Positions 44,544-53,220 of a stretch of 64,000 nucleotides of DNA are shown piece by piece; the first letter of the stretch is position 1, and every line of letters begins with the position of its first letter. The position numbers and the translations under genes are program-made. The stretch is from Sulfitobacter sp. M05. Its GTDB lineage: Bacteria > Pseudomonadota > Alphaproteobacteria > Rhodobacterales > Rhodobacteraceae. Where the stretch lies: assembly GCF_029285175.1 (NCBI RefSeq), contig NZ_JABEDH010000001.1, positions 620,001 to 684,000 on the forward strand. The letters run 5' to 3'. The notes beneath the pieces were generated by a model. It was not told where the DNA came from, ran no database searches, and saw only the letters and a list, made by a program, of their open reading frames with translations.

Positions 44544-45541
44544 ATAAACTGTGACATGACTCCTGCCGTATCCAGCATGCGGTTGGAGAATGCCCATTCG
44601 TTATCATACCAAATTAACACGCGGGCCAGATTGCCTTTTTGAACGGCGGTCTGATCGGTGGCAAAAATTGCGCTTGCTGGATCGTGGTTAAAGTCTGTCG
44701 ACACCAGTTTTCGATCCGTCACGTCAAGTACGCCCTTCATAGGACCATTTGCCGCAGCCGCTATCACCGCATTGATTTGGGCTTCAGATGCATTCTTGGC
44801 CAGTTCAACCACCAGATCACAGCAGGAGACATTTGGCGTCGGCACGCGAATTGCCGTGCCTGTGATCACCCCGTCAAGATGGGGCAGGACAACGCCGAGT
44901 GTCTCGGCAGCGCCGGTGGTTGTCGGGATCATCGACAGGGCAGCGGCGCGCGCGCGGTAAAGGTCCTTGTGGGCGCGATCATGTACCGGCTGGGTGCCGG
45001 TGTAGCTGTGGACGGTGGTCATATGGCCGCGCAAAATTCCAAAGGATTCGTGCAGCACATGGGCCACTGGTACCAGGCAGTTGGTGGTGCAGGAGGCGTT
45101 GCTGATGATCCGGTCATCGGCGTTGATATTCCCATGGTTCACCCCGTAAACCACTGTTTTTATATCGCCTTTAGCCGGGGCCGAAATCAGCACACGTTTC
45201 GATCCATTGGCGAGGTGCAGGGCGGCAGATCGCGGTGAGCGGAAATGGCCGGTGCATTCAAGCGCGATGTCGACGTCGCTCCAGGGCAGCTTGTCAGGCG
45301 CGCGTTCCGCCGTCACCCGCATCGGGCCAAACCCCACGTCCATCGTGCCGTCACCCACTGTCACAGGACGCCCATAGCGGCCATGCACCGAGTCAAATTC
45401 AAACAGATGTGCGTTTGTCTCCAGCGGGGCAAGATCATTGATCGCGACAACTTCAAAATCGCCCATGCCGCGTTCAGTCAGAGCGCGCAACACGTTGCGT
45501 CCGATGCGTCCAAAGCCGTTGATGGCCAGTTTTACAGTCAT
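44540..45541 (-). CDS. Glyceraldehyde-3-phosphate dehydrogenase, NAD-type
   Basis: A 333-residue GAPDH. Catalytic Cys lies in SNASCTTNCLVPV and the NAD motif is KLAINGFGRIGRNVL. The residue after the second strand, VVAINDLAPLETN, keeps the Asp that favours NAD over NADP. It differs clearly from the second gap gene about 0.4 kb upstream, so the two probably have separate roles. It is convergent with coaD, overlapping by four bases. Confidence 0.9.
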   Translation of the reverse strand: MTVKLAINGFGRIGRNVLRALTERGMGDFEVVAINDLAPLETNAHLFEFDSVHGRYGRPVTVGDGTMDVGFGPMRVTAERAPDKLPWSDVDIALECTGHFRSPRSAALHLANGSKRVLISAPAKGDIKTVVYGVNHGNINADDRIISNASCTTNCLVPVAHVLHESFGILRGHMTTVHSYTGTQPVHDRAHKDLYRARAAALSMIPTTTGAAETLGVVLPHLDGVITGTAIRVPTPNVSCCDLVVELAKNASEAQINAVIAAAANGPMKGVLDVTDRKLVSTDFNHDPASAIFATDQTAVQKGNLARVLIWYDNEWAFSNRMLDTAGVMSQFI

Positions 45542-45686
45542 GGCGTCACCTTTTGATCAAATTCGAGGCCAAGAAAAAGACGATACAGCCAGCATGTCAA
45601 CGGGAGGAGGGCGGGAAACAAGTACCGATACAATTTAACCGGGGTGCTTTATCATTCCGTGGGACGAGGGGCCTGCGCTTCTGGTT

Positions 45687-45830
45687 TCATCGCCAGAAGG
45701 CAATCCATTCAATCAGCTCAAAGAACTTCTTGCCGAGAAACAGCAGGTGTTCGATGCCAAACAGCATCACATCAGTGATCAGGGCCCCGACGATCAGAAC
45801 ACCGAGAACGATGGCAATTGTGTTGGTCAC
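45687..45830 (-). CDS. 47-residue membrane protein between two gap genes
   Basis: A short frame from GTG 45830 (GGAG about ten bases upstream) encoding one or two hydrophobic segments: TNTIAIVLGVLIVGALITDVMLFGIEHLLFLGKKFFELIEWIAFWR. The first 25 residues form a clear transmembrane helix; the tail is amphipathic and aromatic. A longer frame back to 45887 exists, but its extra residues look uncoded. Similar small proteins are found beside gap in related roseobacters, in my recollection. Function unknown. Confidence 0.65.
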   Translation of the reverse strand: MTNTIAIVLGVLIVGALITDVMLFGIEHLLFLGKKFFELIEWIAFWR

Positions 45831-45902
45831 TTGGCAATGCTCCGCACAGGTCCGCCCCGATATGACAGGGGCGGGCCGTGCGTGCAAGTGCAGGGGCTTG
45901 GA

Positions 45903-46910
45903 CTAGCCCAGATTGCCCATGGCGACAGCAACGTCTGCCATACGTACCGAAAAGGCCCATTCGTTATCGTACCATGCCAGAACGCGGACCGTACGGCCTG
46001 CGACAACGATGGTTTGATCGGGGGCGAAAATGCAGCTTTCATCGGTGTGGTTAAAGTCGATGCTGACTTTCTGTTCGGGATCATATCCCAGAACACCCTT
46101 CATTGGCCCCTCTGCGGCGGCCTTGGCTGCGGCGTTCACCTCTTCAACGGTCACATCGCGGGAGGCCGTGAAGGTCAGATCAACGGCGCTGACGTTCGGG
46201 GTGGGCACGCGCATTGCAGTGCCGTCCAGTTTGCCCTTCATCGCAGGATATACCTCACCCAGCGCTTTTGCAGCGCCGGTCGAAGTTGGGATCAAGGCCA
46301 TGGCGGCGGCACGGGCACGGTAGAGGTCGGAATGACGCCGGTCCAATGTCGGCTGGTCGCCGGTATAGCTGTGGATCGTGGTCATCAGACCGCTTTCGAT
46401 GCCGATGGCCTCGTGCATCACCTTGGCCAGTGGGGCCAGGCAGTTGGTTGTGCAAGACCCGTTCGAGATCATCGTGTCGGATTTTTGCAAATCGGCGTGG
46501 TTTACACCGTAGACAACAGTGCGGTCCACGTTTTTGCCCGGAGCAGAAAGCAGTACCCGCTTGGCACCCTGTTCCAGATGGACGTTCGCCTTGTTGCCGT
46601 CATTAAACTTGCCGGTGCATTCCAGAACCACGTCACAGCCGGACCAATCCAGCTCTTCGAGGTTATAGCTCGACATGACTTCGATGTCGTTCTGGCCGAG
46701 GTTCAGATAGCGTTCGTTTTCGTCGATGGTCACAGGACCGGGAAAGCGGCCGTGAACCGAGTCATATTTCAGAAGGTGGGCAGCAGTTGACAGGGGGCCC
46801 GTTGCGTTCAACTTGACCACCTGAATGTCTTCACGCCCAGAAGCCGCGATATGGTTCAGGGTGCAACGGCCGATGCGGCCAAATCCGTTGATACCGACTT
46901 TGATGGTCAT
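45903..46910 (-). CDS. Glyceraldehyde-3-phosphate dehydrogenase, GapB-like
   Basis: A 335-residue GAPDH with NGFGRIGRCTL, catalytic Cys in SNGSCTTNCLAPL, and the usual C-terminal WYDNEWAFSVRM. At the cofactor-selecting position it reads VVKLNATGPLSTAAHLLKYDS: the Asp of NAD-specific enzymes is replaced by Ala, as in NADP-preferring GapB enzymes. This suggests a gluconeogenic or biosynthetic role, which is inference. The 47-residue ORF and the other gap gene lie downstream on the same strand. Confidence 0.9.
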   Translation of the reverse strand: MTIKVGINGFGRIGRCTLNHIAASGREDIQVVKLNATGPLSTAAHLLKYDSVHGRFPGPVTIDENERYLNLGQNDIEVMSSYNLEELDWSGCDVVLECTGKFNDGNKANVHLEQGAKRVLLSAPGKNVDRTVVYGVNHADLQKSDTMISNGSCTTNCLAPLAKVMHEAIGIESGLMTTIHSYTGDQPTLDRRHSDLYRARAAAMALIPTSTGAAKALGEVYPAMKGKLDGTAMRVPTPNVSAVDLTFTASRDVTVEEVNAAAKAAAEGPMKGVLGYDPEQKVSIDFNHTDESCIFAPDQTIVVAGRTVRVLAWYDNEWAFSVRMADVAVAMGNLG

Positions 46911-47094
46911 GAGGTGCGTCCTTTTGATAGGTGTCTTGCGCGCTCTATATCCGGCTCGGGGCCAAAGGGGAAAGGGCGAAAGCCTGCGGATAAGTGGCTG
47001 TTAGCGCTAAATTTTTATGTTAGCGATAAAGGTCGGGACTTGCAGCGCAACTAGATCACGCTAAGTTTCCGAGGAACCCGAGAAAGGAAGTCAG

Positions 47095-48075
47095 ATGAGT
47101 GGATTGATTGCCCTGCTGGATGATGTCGCAGCAATCGCAAAGGTTGCGGCATCGTCGATTGATGACGTGATTGGGCAGGCGGCAAAAGCCGGCACCAAGG
47201 CGGCAGGCGCAGTTATCGACGATGCCGCGGTGACCCCAAAGTATGTGCAGGGATTTGATGCAAGTCGCGAACTGCCTGTGATCTGGAAAATCACCAAGGG
47301 CAGTCTGCGCAACAAATTGCTGTTTCTGTTGCCCGCAGGGCTGGCGCTGTCTGCTTTTGCGCCTTGGATGATTGCCCCCTTGCTGATGTTGGGCGGGGCA
47401 TACCTGTGTTTTGAAGGGGCTGAAAAGGTTGCCCATGCGCTGGGGCTCAGTCATGGCCACGAGGATTATCCGGACAAAGAGCAGGTGGTCGAAAATCCGG
47501 CGCAGCTGGAAGAGCAGAAAGCCGCGGGAGCGATCAAGACTGATTTCATCCTGTCTGCCGAGATTATGACAATTGCTTTGGCTGCCATTCCAGCCAGCAG
47601 CTTCTGGATGGAGGCTGCGACTTTGGCCGCCGTTGCGGTGATGATCACGGTTGCGGTCTATGGTGCAGTGGCGGTGATTGTGAAGATTGACGATCTGGGG
47701 TTGCTGATGGCCAATAAAGGACGTTTGGGGCTGACGCGCGCTTTGGGGCGGGGGCTTGTCCGTGGTATGCCCGGGTTTTTGAAAGCCTTGACCGTGATTG
47801 GCACTGCCGCGATGCTTTGGGTTGGCGGTTCAATCATCGTTCACGGTTTGGAAGAGCTGGGATATGCCAGCCTGGGACATTGGATTCATGACGCGGCTTA
47901 TGCGGTTGCGCATCAGGTGCCCGCCGCTGTGCAAGGGGCAACAGAATGGTTCGCCAAGGCTGCGATGGATGGTGTTTTCGGACTGGCACTTGGGTTGTTG
48001 CTGATCCCGCTGGGCGAAAAGGTGATTACGCCGTTGTGGCGCAAGCTGTTTCACCGGCGCAGCCAGCCGGCGTGA
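47095..48075 (+). CDS. DUF808 family membrane protein (YedI-like)
   Basis: A 326-residue inner-membrane protein of the DUF808/YedI family. It begins MSGLIALLDDVAAIAKVAASSIDDVIGQAAKAGTKAAGAVIDDAAVTPKYVQG, a conserved soluble region, followed by about seven hydrophobic helices. AAAGGAAG precedes ATG 47095. Function of the family is unknown. Confidence 0.9.
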   Translation: MSGLIALLDDVAAIAKVAASSIDDVIGQAAKAGTKAAGAVIDDAAVTPKYVQGFDASRELPVIWKITKGSLRNKLLFLLPAGLALSAFAPWMIAPLLMLGGAYLCFEGAEKVAHALGLSHGHEDYPDKEQVVENPAQLEEQKAAGAIKTDFILSAEIMTIALAAIPASSFWMEAATLAAVAVMITVAVYGAVAVIVKIDDLGLLMANKGRLGLTRALGRGLVRGMPGFLKALTVIGTAAMLWVGGSIIVHGLEELGYASLGHWIHDAAYAVAHQVPAAVQGATEWFAKAAMDGVFGLALGLLLIPLGEKVITPLWRKLFHRRSQPA

Positions 48076-48171
48076 TATCCCCAGCTGCGGGCATAGCGCC
48101 CCACGATAAAGCACCCCATCGGCATTCTTGCTGCCCAGTGAGTTCCACAGCGCGCGCATAAGGTTGAAACA

Positions 48172-48209
48172 CCAATGCCCTGACACGCTGCGCGATCTCA
48201 GGGCATTGG
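48172..48209. repeat. Dispersed GGGCATTGG repeat, copy 5
   Basis: CCAATGCCCTGA (48172-48183) and TCAGGGCATTGG (48198-48209) are perfect 12-bp arms around CACGCTGCGCGATC. The right half closely matches the copy at 12697-12720. The rest of 48076-48427 has no recognised gene. Confidence 0.65.
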
Positions 48210-48366
48210 AAACACGAAATATCCCATGGAAAAAATCGGATACGTTAAGGGCTGATGTTTAGTTAGCCTCTACCAGAAGGCCGCTTTCGCACCGCCTAGC
48301 GCTCCGTATCACCTTGAAAATGGTTTGGGTTGAAATCGGTTTGGGGGTGGCACGGGCGTTTGTTAG

Positions 48367-48395
48367 AAACCCGCATCAACTGGCACCGGGTTTTT
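48367..48395. terminator. Possible terminator after the 58-residue ORF
   Basis: AAACCCG (48367-48373) and CGGGTTT (48387-48393) with T-rich flanks on both strands lie 33 bases beyond the stop of the - strand small gene. The stem is short and the loop is 13 bases, so confidence is low. Confidence 0.4.
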
Positions 48396-48427
48396 CAACG
48401 GGCCGGAGGCAAAACGACAATCGAAGG

Positions 48428-48604
48428 TCAGGCCGGTTCGTCAAACATCCGCAGCGCAGCATGGCCCAGCAGAGCCGCAAGAACCAGTTGCCCCGACAGC
48501 ACATAGACCGCAACGGCCATCAGTGCGGAACCGCCCAGCGACAGCCAGACAATGCCAGAAGCAAGTCCGGCACAAAGTGCTGCGATCATGAACACGACAG
48601 ACAT
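48428..48604 (-). CDS. 58-residue membrane protein
   Basis: A small frame with AAGGGG five bases before ATG 48604. The product has two hydrophobic helices (VVFMIAALCAGLASGIVWL and ALMAVAVYVLSGQLVLAALLGHAAL) and a short polar tail ending RMFDEPA. It stands alone between DUF808 and transketolase. The clear ribosome site and two-helix layout support it being real. Function unknown. Confidence 0.65.
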   Translation of the reverse strand: MSVVFMIAALCAGLASGIVWLSLGGSALMAVAVYVLSGQLVLAALLGHAALRMFDEPA

Positions 48605-48795
48605 ACGATCCCCTTTATTCGAAACACTGCTTCACCGGAGAATAGAATGGTGAAACCTAAAAAATGATGAACAACTCTTACGTCAACCTTAGGTTAGGTT
48701 TTTTCCAAGCGCCAGCACAGAGATAGCCCTGTTGATTTTCGGCGCTATACCGCTGGCTCTATGCGGAATCCTGCTGATTGTGGGGAAAACGACAA

Positions 48796-48822
48796 CAGCC
48801 CCGCCAATAACTGACGGGGCTG
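48796..48822 (-). terminator. Probable terminator after transketolase
   Basis: CAGCCCCG (48796-48803) pairs with CGGGGCTG (48815-48822) about 30 bases after the tkt stop. On the - strand the stem is followed by TTGTCGTTTT, a weak T-rich tail. Confidence 0.6.
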
Positions 48823-48852
48823 CCTAATACTCTTTAGGTTGTGGGTGCTGGC

Positions 48853-50868
48853 TTAAAGCAGGGCTTTGGCTGCATCCGCTACACCCTGTGCGGTGATTCC
48901 AAATTTCTCGAACAGCTCTTCAGCCGGGGCAGAGGCCCCGAAGCGGTCCATGCCGACAAATGCCGCCTTGTTGGACTTGCCGCGCTCGCCAAACAACCAA
49001 CGGTCCCAGCCCATCTGCACGCCGGCCTCGACGCCAACACGTACAGCTCCACCGGGCAGGATACGTTTGCGATAGGCTTCGTCCTGCGCTGCAAACAGCT
49101 CCATGCATGGCATGGAGACCACGCGGGTGCCGATGCCCTCGGCCTGCAACATCTCGCGGGCTTGCATGGCAAGATGCACTTCGGAACCGGTGGCGATCAG
49201 GATCACCTGACGCTTGCCCTCGGAGTCGGCCAGCACATAGGCCCCTTTTTCCACCAGATTGTTGTTCTTATGCTCAAGGCGCACGGTCGGCAGTCCCTGA
49301 CGGGTCAGGGACAGCACCGATGGGGTTTTCTTGGCCGTCAGGGCAATCTCCCAAGCTTCGGCTGTTTCGATCGTATCAGCGGGGCGGAAGACATAGGTGT
49401 TGGGCGTCGCACGCGACATTGCCAGATGCTCGACCGGCTGGTGCGTCGGGCCGTCTTCGCCAAGGCCAATTGAATCATGGGTCATCACGAAAACCGTGGG
49501 CACCTGCATCAAGGCCGCAAGGCGCATTGCGGGGCGGGCGTAATCGGTGAAACACATGAATGTGCCGCCGTAAGGGCGCACACCACCATGCAAGGCCATG
49601 CCGTTCATTGCCGAGGACATGCCGTGTTCACGTACGCCCCAGTATACATAGCGGCCCGCGCGGTTGTCTGTGTCAAACACACCCAGATCGGATGTCTTGG
49701 TGTTGTTTGAACCGGTCAGATCGGCAGAACCACCAACGGTTTCGGGCATGATCGGGTTGATCACCTCAAGGGTTTTTTCAGAAGAGGCGCGGGTGGCCAA
49801 TTTCGGCGCGGTCTCCGACATCTGCTTTTTGAACGCTTTGATGGTTGCGCTCAGTTTCTTGGGGGCATCCAGCGCCAGAGCCCGGTTAAAGGTCTCGCGT
49901 TTGGCGCGGGGCATCTTTTCAAAACGTTCTTCCCATGCCGCACGTTCCGCTGCGCCGCGCTTGCCGATCTCTTCCCACGCGGATTTCACATCTGCGGGCA
50001 CTTCGAACGGGCCGGTTGTCCAGCCATAGGCGGCTTTTGCAGCGGCCATCTGGTCAGCGTCGGTCAGGGCACCGTGGCCTTTTGACGTGTCCTGCGCGGC
50101 GTGGCCCAGGGCGATATGGGTCTTGCAGGCGATCATTGACGGTTTGTCAGACTTACGCGCCTCTGTCAGGGCCGCGTCGATCTCGGCTGGGTTGTGGCCG
50201 TCGATTTCAACCACATGCCAACCGGCGGCTTCAAAACGGGCCACTTGGTCGGTGCGGTCGGACAGGGTGACAGGCCCGTCGATGGTGATGTTGTTATTGT
50301 CCCACATGACGATCAGCTTTGACAGCTGGTGACGGCCTGCAAGGGTGATCGCCTCTTGTGAAACACCTTCCATCAGGCATCCGTCGCCGGCGATGACATA
50401 GGTAAAGTGGTCAACCACTTTCGCACCATAAGTGGCGCGCTGAATTTCCTCGGCCATGGCGAAACCAACCGAATTCGCAATGCCCTGACCCAGCGGTCCA
50501 GTGGTGGTTTCAATGGCGTCCGCAAGGAAGTTTTCTGGGTGGCCAGCAGTGCGGGCACCCATCTGGCGGAAGTTCTTGATCTCTTCGAGGGGGAATTGCG
50601 CGTCACCTACCAGATGCAGCAGGGAATAGATCAGCATGGACCCGTGACCGGCGGACAGGATAAAACGGTCGCGGTCTGGCCACAGCGGGTTGGCGGCATC
50701 AAACTTCAGATGGTTTTCAAACAGCACCGTTGCAACATCTGCCATGCCCATCGGCATGCCGGAGTGGCCGGAATTGGCAGCAGCAACAGCATCCAGAGTA
50801 AGGGCGCGGATGGCGGTGGCTTTGGACCAGTGGTCAGGGTTTGCGGTGCGCAGGGCGTTCAGATCCAA
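48853..50868 (-). CDS. tkt: Transketolase
   Basis: Transfers two-carbon units in the pentose phosphate pathway. The 671-residue enzyme has the thiamine-diphosphate motif [13 protein letters not shown] with NN ([10 protein letters not shown]), the substrate histidines in [10 protein letters not shown] and [13 protein letters not shown], and [20 protein letters not shown] in the pyrimidine domain. No ATG fits; translation most likely begins at TTG 50868 ([14 protein letters not shown], with AAGGA upstream). The 254-base spacer to 51123 contains a 6-bp hairpin at 51050-51066 but no gene. Confidence 0.95.
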   Translation of the reverse strand: MDLNALRTANPDHWSKATAIRALTLDAVAAANSGHSGMPMGMADVATVLFENHLKFDAANPLWPDRDRFILSAGHGSMLIYSLLHLVGDAQFPLEEIKNFRQMGARTAGHPENFLADAIETTTGPLGQGIANSVGFAMAEEIQRATYGAKVVDHFTYVIAGDGCLMEGVSQEAITLAGRHQLSKLIVMWDNNNITIDGPVTLSDRTDQVARFEAAGWHVVEIDGHNPAEIDAALTEARKSDKPSMIACKTHIALGHAAQDTSKGHGALTDADQMAAAKAAYGWTTGPFEVPADVKSAWEEIGKRGAAERAAWEERFEKMPRAKRETFNRALALDAPKKLSATIKAFKKQMSETAPKLATRASSEKTLEVINPIMPETVGGSADLTGSNNTKTSDLGVFDTDNRAGRYVYWGVREHGMSSAMNGMALHGGVRPYGGTFMCFTDYARPAMRLAALMQVPTVFVMTHDSIGLGEDGPTHQPVEHLAMSRATPNTYVFRPADTIETAEAWEIALTAKKTPSVLSLTRQGLPTVRLEHKNNNLVEKGAYVLADSEGKRQVILIATGSEVHLAMQAREMLQAEGIGTRVVSMPCMELFAAQDEAYRKRILPGGAVRVGVEAGVQMGWDRWLFGERGKSNKAAFVGMDRFGASAPAEELFEKFGITAQGVADAAKALL

Positions 50869-51122
50869 GGGAGGCTTCCTTATGGGTGAGCAATTCAGTT
50901 GCGCCCGTGCATATCAGCAGGTCCACAAAGTTCAAGCCATAGGCGCGTCAATGCTGTCTCTGGTTCAACTTTGCCGCCCAAGTAGCTGATCTCAAACGGG
51001 GGGGCGCATTTGCTGATTTCTTTGGGTAGGATTGTGGGAATATTGAATCAGGGCGATTCGCGCCCTAGATCGAAAAACGACGCGAGACGCACGAACGAGA
51101 ACTTACGGGGGACGTCAGGCAT

Positions 51123-51602
51123 ATGAGTAACATTGACGAGCTACAGCGCCGGATCACCAAGGCGATGGACCGGGTTGCAAGCGGGTTGGATAAAATCGGT
51201 ACCGGACCAACGGGACCGGATCCTGAAACGCTTCAGGCACTGGAAGAAGAGCGCACTGCAAACGCCCAGCTGACAGAGCGTGTGCGCACGCTCAAGTCCC
51301 GTTCCGAAGACGAATTGGCGCAAATGCGGGCGCGCGTTAAAGAGGGCGAGGCCCGTATGGCCCAGCTGGATGTGGACCTTCAGCGTGTGCGCCGTGCCAA
51401 TGCCCAACTGACCGAAGCCTGCGAAGCCCTGCAAGCGGCCAATGCCGAAGGGGTAGGGGACCCGCATCTGATCAATAAGGCGATGCTGGCCGAACTGGAA
51501 GGGCTGCGCGCGGCGCGGGCCTCTGATGTGGCAGAGACCAGTGCCATCCTGTCGGCGCTGACGCCATTGTTGGACAATGCGAAAGACGAGGAGACAGCCT
51601 GA
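51123..51602 (+). CDS. Coiled-coil protein upstream of zapA
   Basis: A 159-residue soluble protein, almost wholly coiled coil (ALEEERTANAQLTERVRTLKSRSEDELAQMRARVKEGEARMAQLDVDLQRVRRANAQL). It overlaps the zapA start by one base (TGATG), so it is probably co-translated with it. A cell-division role is suggested by this pairing only; no family name was recognised. Confidence 0.78.
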   Translation: MSNIDELQRRITKAMDRVASGLDKIGTGPTGPDPETLQALEEERTANAQLTERVRTLKSRSEDELAQMRARVKEGEARMAQLDVDLQRVRRANAQLTEACEALQAANAEGVGDPHLINKAMLAELEGLRAARASDVAETSAILSALTPLLDNAKDEETA

Positions 51603-51991
51603 TGCCCGAGACAAAGATCACAATCGGCGGTCGCCAGTTCGACGTGGCCTGTCAGGAGGGCGAGGAAACCTATCTGCACGCCGCCGCCAAAATGCTGGAT
51701 GACGAGGCGCAGGTGCTGAGCGATCAGGTCGGGCGGATGCCAGAGGCGCGTATGTTGTTGATGGCCGGTCTGTTGCTGGCGGATAAGACCGCAAGTGTTG
51801 AGGACAAGATCAAGGAAGTTCGCGCAGAGCTGGCCGAGCGCGAGGCCGAATTGGCCGGTTTGCGCAACGCGGTGGTGGAACCGGAACGTGTCGAGGTTCC
51901 GGTGGTGCCGCAGCAGGTAACGGACACCTTGGCTGAAGTCGCCGCCCAAGCCGAGGCGCTGGCCGCCGCTGTGGAAGAGAAAGCCACCTAA
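51602..51991 (+). CDS. zapA: Cell division protein ZapA
   Basis: Cross-links FtsZ filaments at the septum. The 129 residues begin with the ZapA beta/alpha domain (KITIGGRQFDVACQEGEETYLHAAAKMLDDEAQVLSD) and end in a coiled coil, extended relative to E. coli ZapA. It is translationally coupled to the coiled-coil gene before it. No 6S RNA was recognised in the 61-base spacer after it. Confidence 0.9.
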   Translation: MPETKITIGGRQFDVACQEGEETYLHAAAKMLDDEAQVLSDQVGRMPEARMLLMAGLLLADKTASVEDKIKEVRAELAEREAELAGLRNAVVEPERVEVPVVPQQVTDTLAEVAAQAEALAAAVEEKAT

Positions 51992-52052
51992 GGTCAGGAC
52001 CCATTGATGCTCTTTCATCAGTGGTAGTTCGTTTTATTTCAGTGGCTTGGGC

Positions 52053-52754
52053 CTAAGTCACATTCACCGGCAGGACTGAAGTGGCACGGCTGGGAAAACT
52101 GCCCGCGAGTTTGCGGGCGATGTCCTTGTTCAACAGGACTGTAATCGCACTGGCCATCGCTGGATCACGTGCCATCAGTTGGCGCAACGCCTCTGTCTGC
52201 CAAACCACATAGGTGCTGCCTTGGTAGGCGCAGACATCTGCCGTGGCCGGCCCCGACAGCAAAAACGAGATTTCTCCAAGGAAGTTGCCCGGTGATATCG
52301 TGGCATGTTGCGTGCCCCGCATCACGACAAACCCTTCGCTGACGCTGAGATACAGCTTGCCCGGCACTTTGCCTTCTTCCAGCAGCATTGTCTCGGGGCA
52401 GTCTTTCACAATTTCTGCCATCCTCATAAGGGTGCGAAACTGGCCGGGATTGAAGTTCGGAAAGGACTGGTAAAGCGACAGCATTTCGTCGGACATGCCC
52501 AAGGTCGAGCGCTCGCGAAAAATGCGCCAGATCACGGGCAGGTTCGCAGACCCGATGAGCAGGGAGGTAAAGATCGCCTCCCACAGGGGCTGCTCAGCGA
52601 TGTGATAGTAATAAAGGATATAAAACGCGGTGCCGGTCAGGATGAAAAACCGCAGGACCAGTTCGTTGCGTGTCAGCAGCCCCATCACGTAACACAGGGT
52701 CGCCAGATGCACAATGCTGGCAGGCGACAGTAAATAGGCAGAAATATCGGACAT
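52053..52754 (-). CDS. Popeye-like membrane protein with cyclic-nucleotide-binding fold
   Basis: A 233-residue protein with about three N-terminal transmembrane helices (ASIVHLATLCYVMGLL, LVLRFFILTGTAFYILYYY, LWEAIFTSLLIGSANLPVIW) and a C-terminal cNMP-binding-type beta barrel (about residues 125-215). The phosphate cassette reads PGNFLGEISFLLSGPATADV: Gly-Glu is present, but the Arg-Ser of CRP-type cassettes is missing, so canonical cAMP binding is doubtful. The overall layout resembles eukaryotic Popeye proteins. ATG 52754 follows a hairpin and T-run directly. Confidence 0.75.
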   Translation of the reverse strand: MSDISAYLLSPASIVHLATLCYVMGLLTRNELVLRFFILTGTAFYILYYYHIAEQPLWEAIFTSLLIGSANLPVIWRIFRERSTLGMSDEMLSLYQSFPNFNPGQFRTLMRMAEIVKDCPETMLLEEGKVPGKLYLSVSEGFVVMRGTQHATISPGNFLGEISFLLSGPATADVCAYQGSTYVVWQTEALRQLMARDPAMASAITVLLNKDIARKLAGSFPSRATSVLPVNVT

Positions 52755-52786
52755 AAAAATGCGTTCCATCAAAAATGATGGAACGC
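52755..52786 (-). terminator. Hairpin plus T-run, terminator or attenuator
   Basis: On the - strand GCGTTCCATCA and TGATGGAACGC are perfect 11-bp arms (52761-52786) with a 4-base loop, followed by ATTTTT and then directly by the ATG of the Popeye-like gene. It would end the bolA-grxD transcript and may limit read-through into the Popeye-like gene. Confidence 0.7.
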
Positions 52787-52853
52787 TAAGCGGTCATGGT
52801 GAAATAGCAAATACTTTCACCCGTTGGGCCGGTCAGACCCTCATAGGCTGGGG

Positions 52854-53216
52854 TTACCCGTTGGCTTCGCGGATTTTATCCGCGGCGTCCTTATCAAAGG
52901 CCACGCCGTTTTCTTCGAACAAGGTATCCAGTTCACCCGAAAGGGTCATTTCGGTGATGATATCGCAGCCACCAACAAACTCACCTTTGACGTAAAGCTG
53001 CGGGATGGTGGGCCAGTCGGAAAAATCCTTGATACCGGCGCGGATATCTTCATCGGCCAGAACATTCACGTCGGAATAGTCGATGCCCATATAATTCAGC
53101 ACACCGGCCACGCGAGAGGAAAACCCGCATTGTGGCATCTCTTTGGTGCCTTTCATGAACAGGACGACATTGTTGTCGGTGATGGTTGATTTGATACGGG
53201 TGGCGGCATCGCTCAT
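52854..53216 (-). CDS. grxD: Monothiol glutaredoxin (Grx4/GrxD)
   Basis: A 120-residue CGFS-type glutaredoxin that carries or senses Fe-S clusters, usually together with BolA. The active site is C30 in MPQCGFSSR, with [20 protein letters not shown] (cis-Pro loop and GGCD). ATG 53216 was chosen; the long frame upstream overlaps the previous gene. Third gene of the bolA set. Confidence 0.95.
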   Translation of the reverse strand: MSDAATRIKSTITDNNVVLFMKGTKEMPQCGFSSRVAGVLNYMGIDYSDVNVLADEDIRAGIKDFSDWPTIPQLYVKGEFVGGCDIITEMTLSGELDTLFEENGVAFDKDAADKIREANG

Positions 53217-53220
53217 GGGA

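Noticed and set aside
48314..48667. 117-codon + strand frame near 48.3 kb
   Set aside because: No ribosome site and no domain, and it lies opposite the better supported 58-residue membrane protein.
51992..52052. 6S RNA gene after zapA
   Set aside because: The spacer is only about 61 bases and shows no bulged long hairpin.
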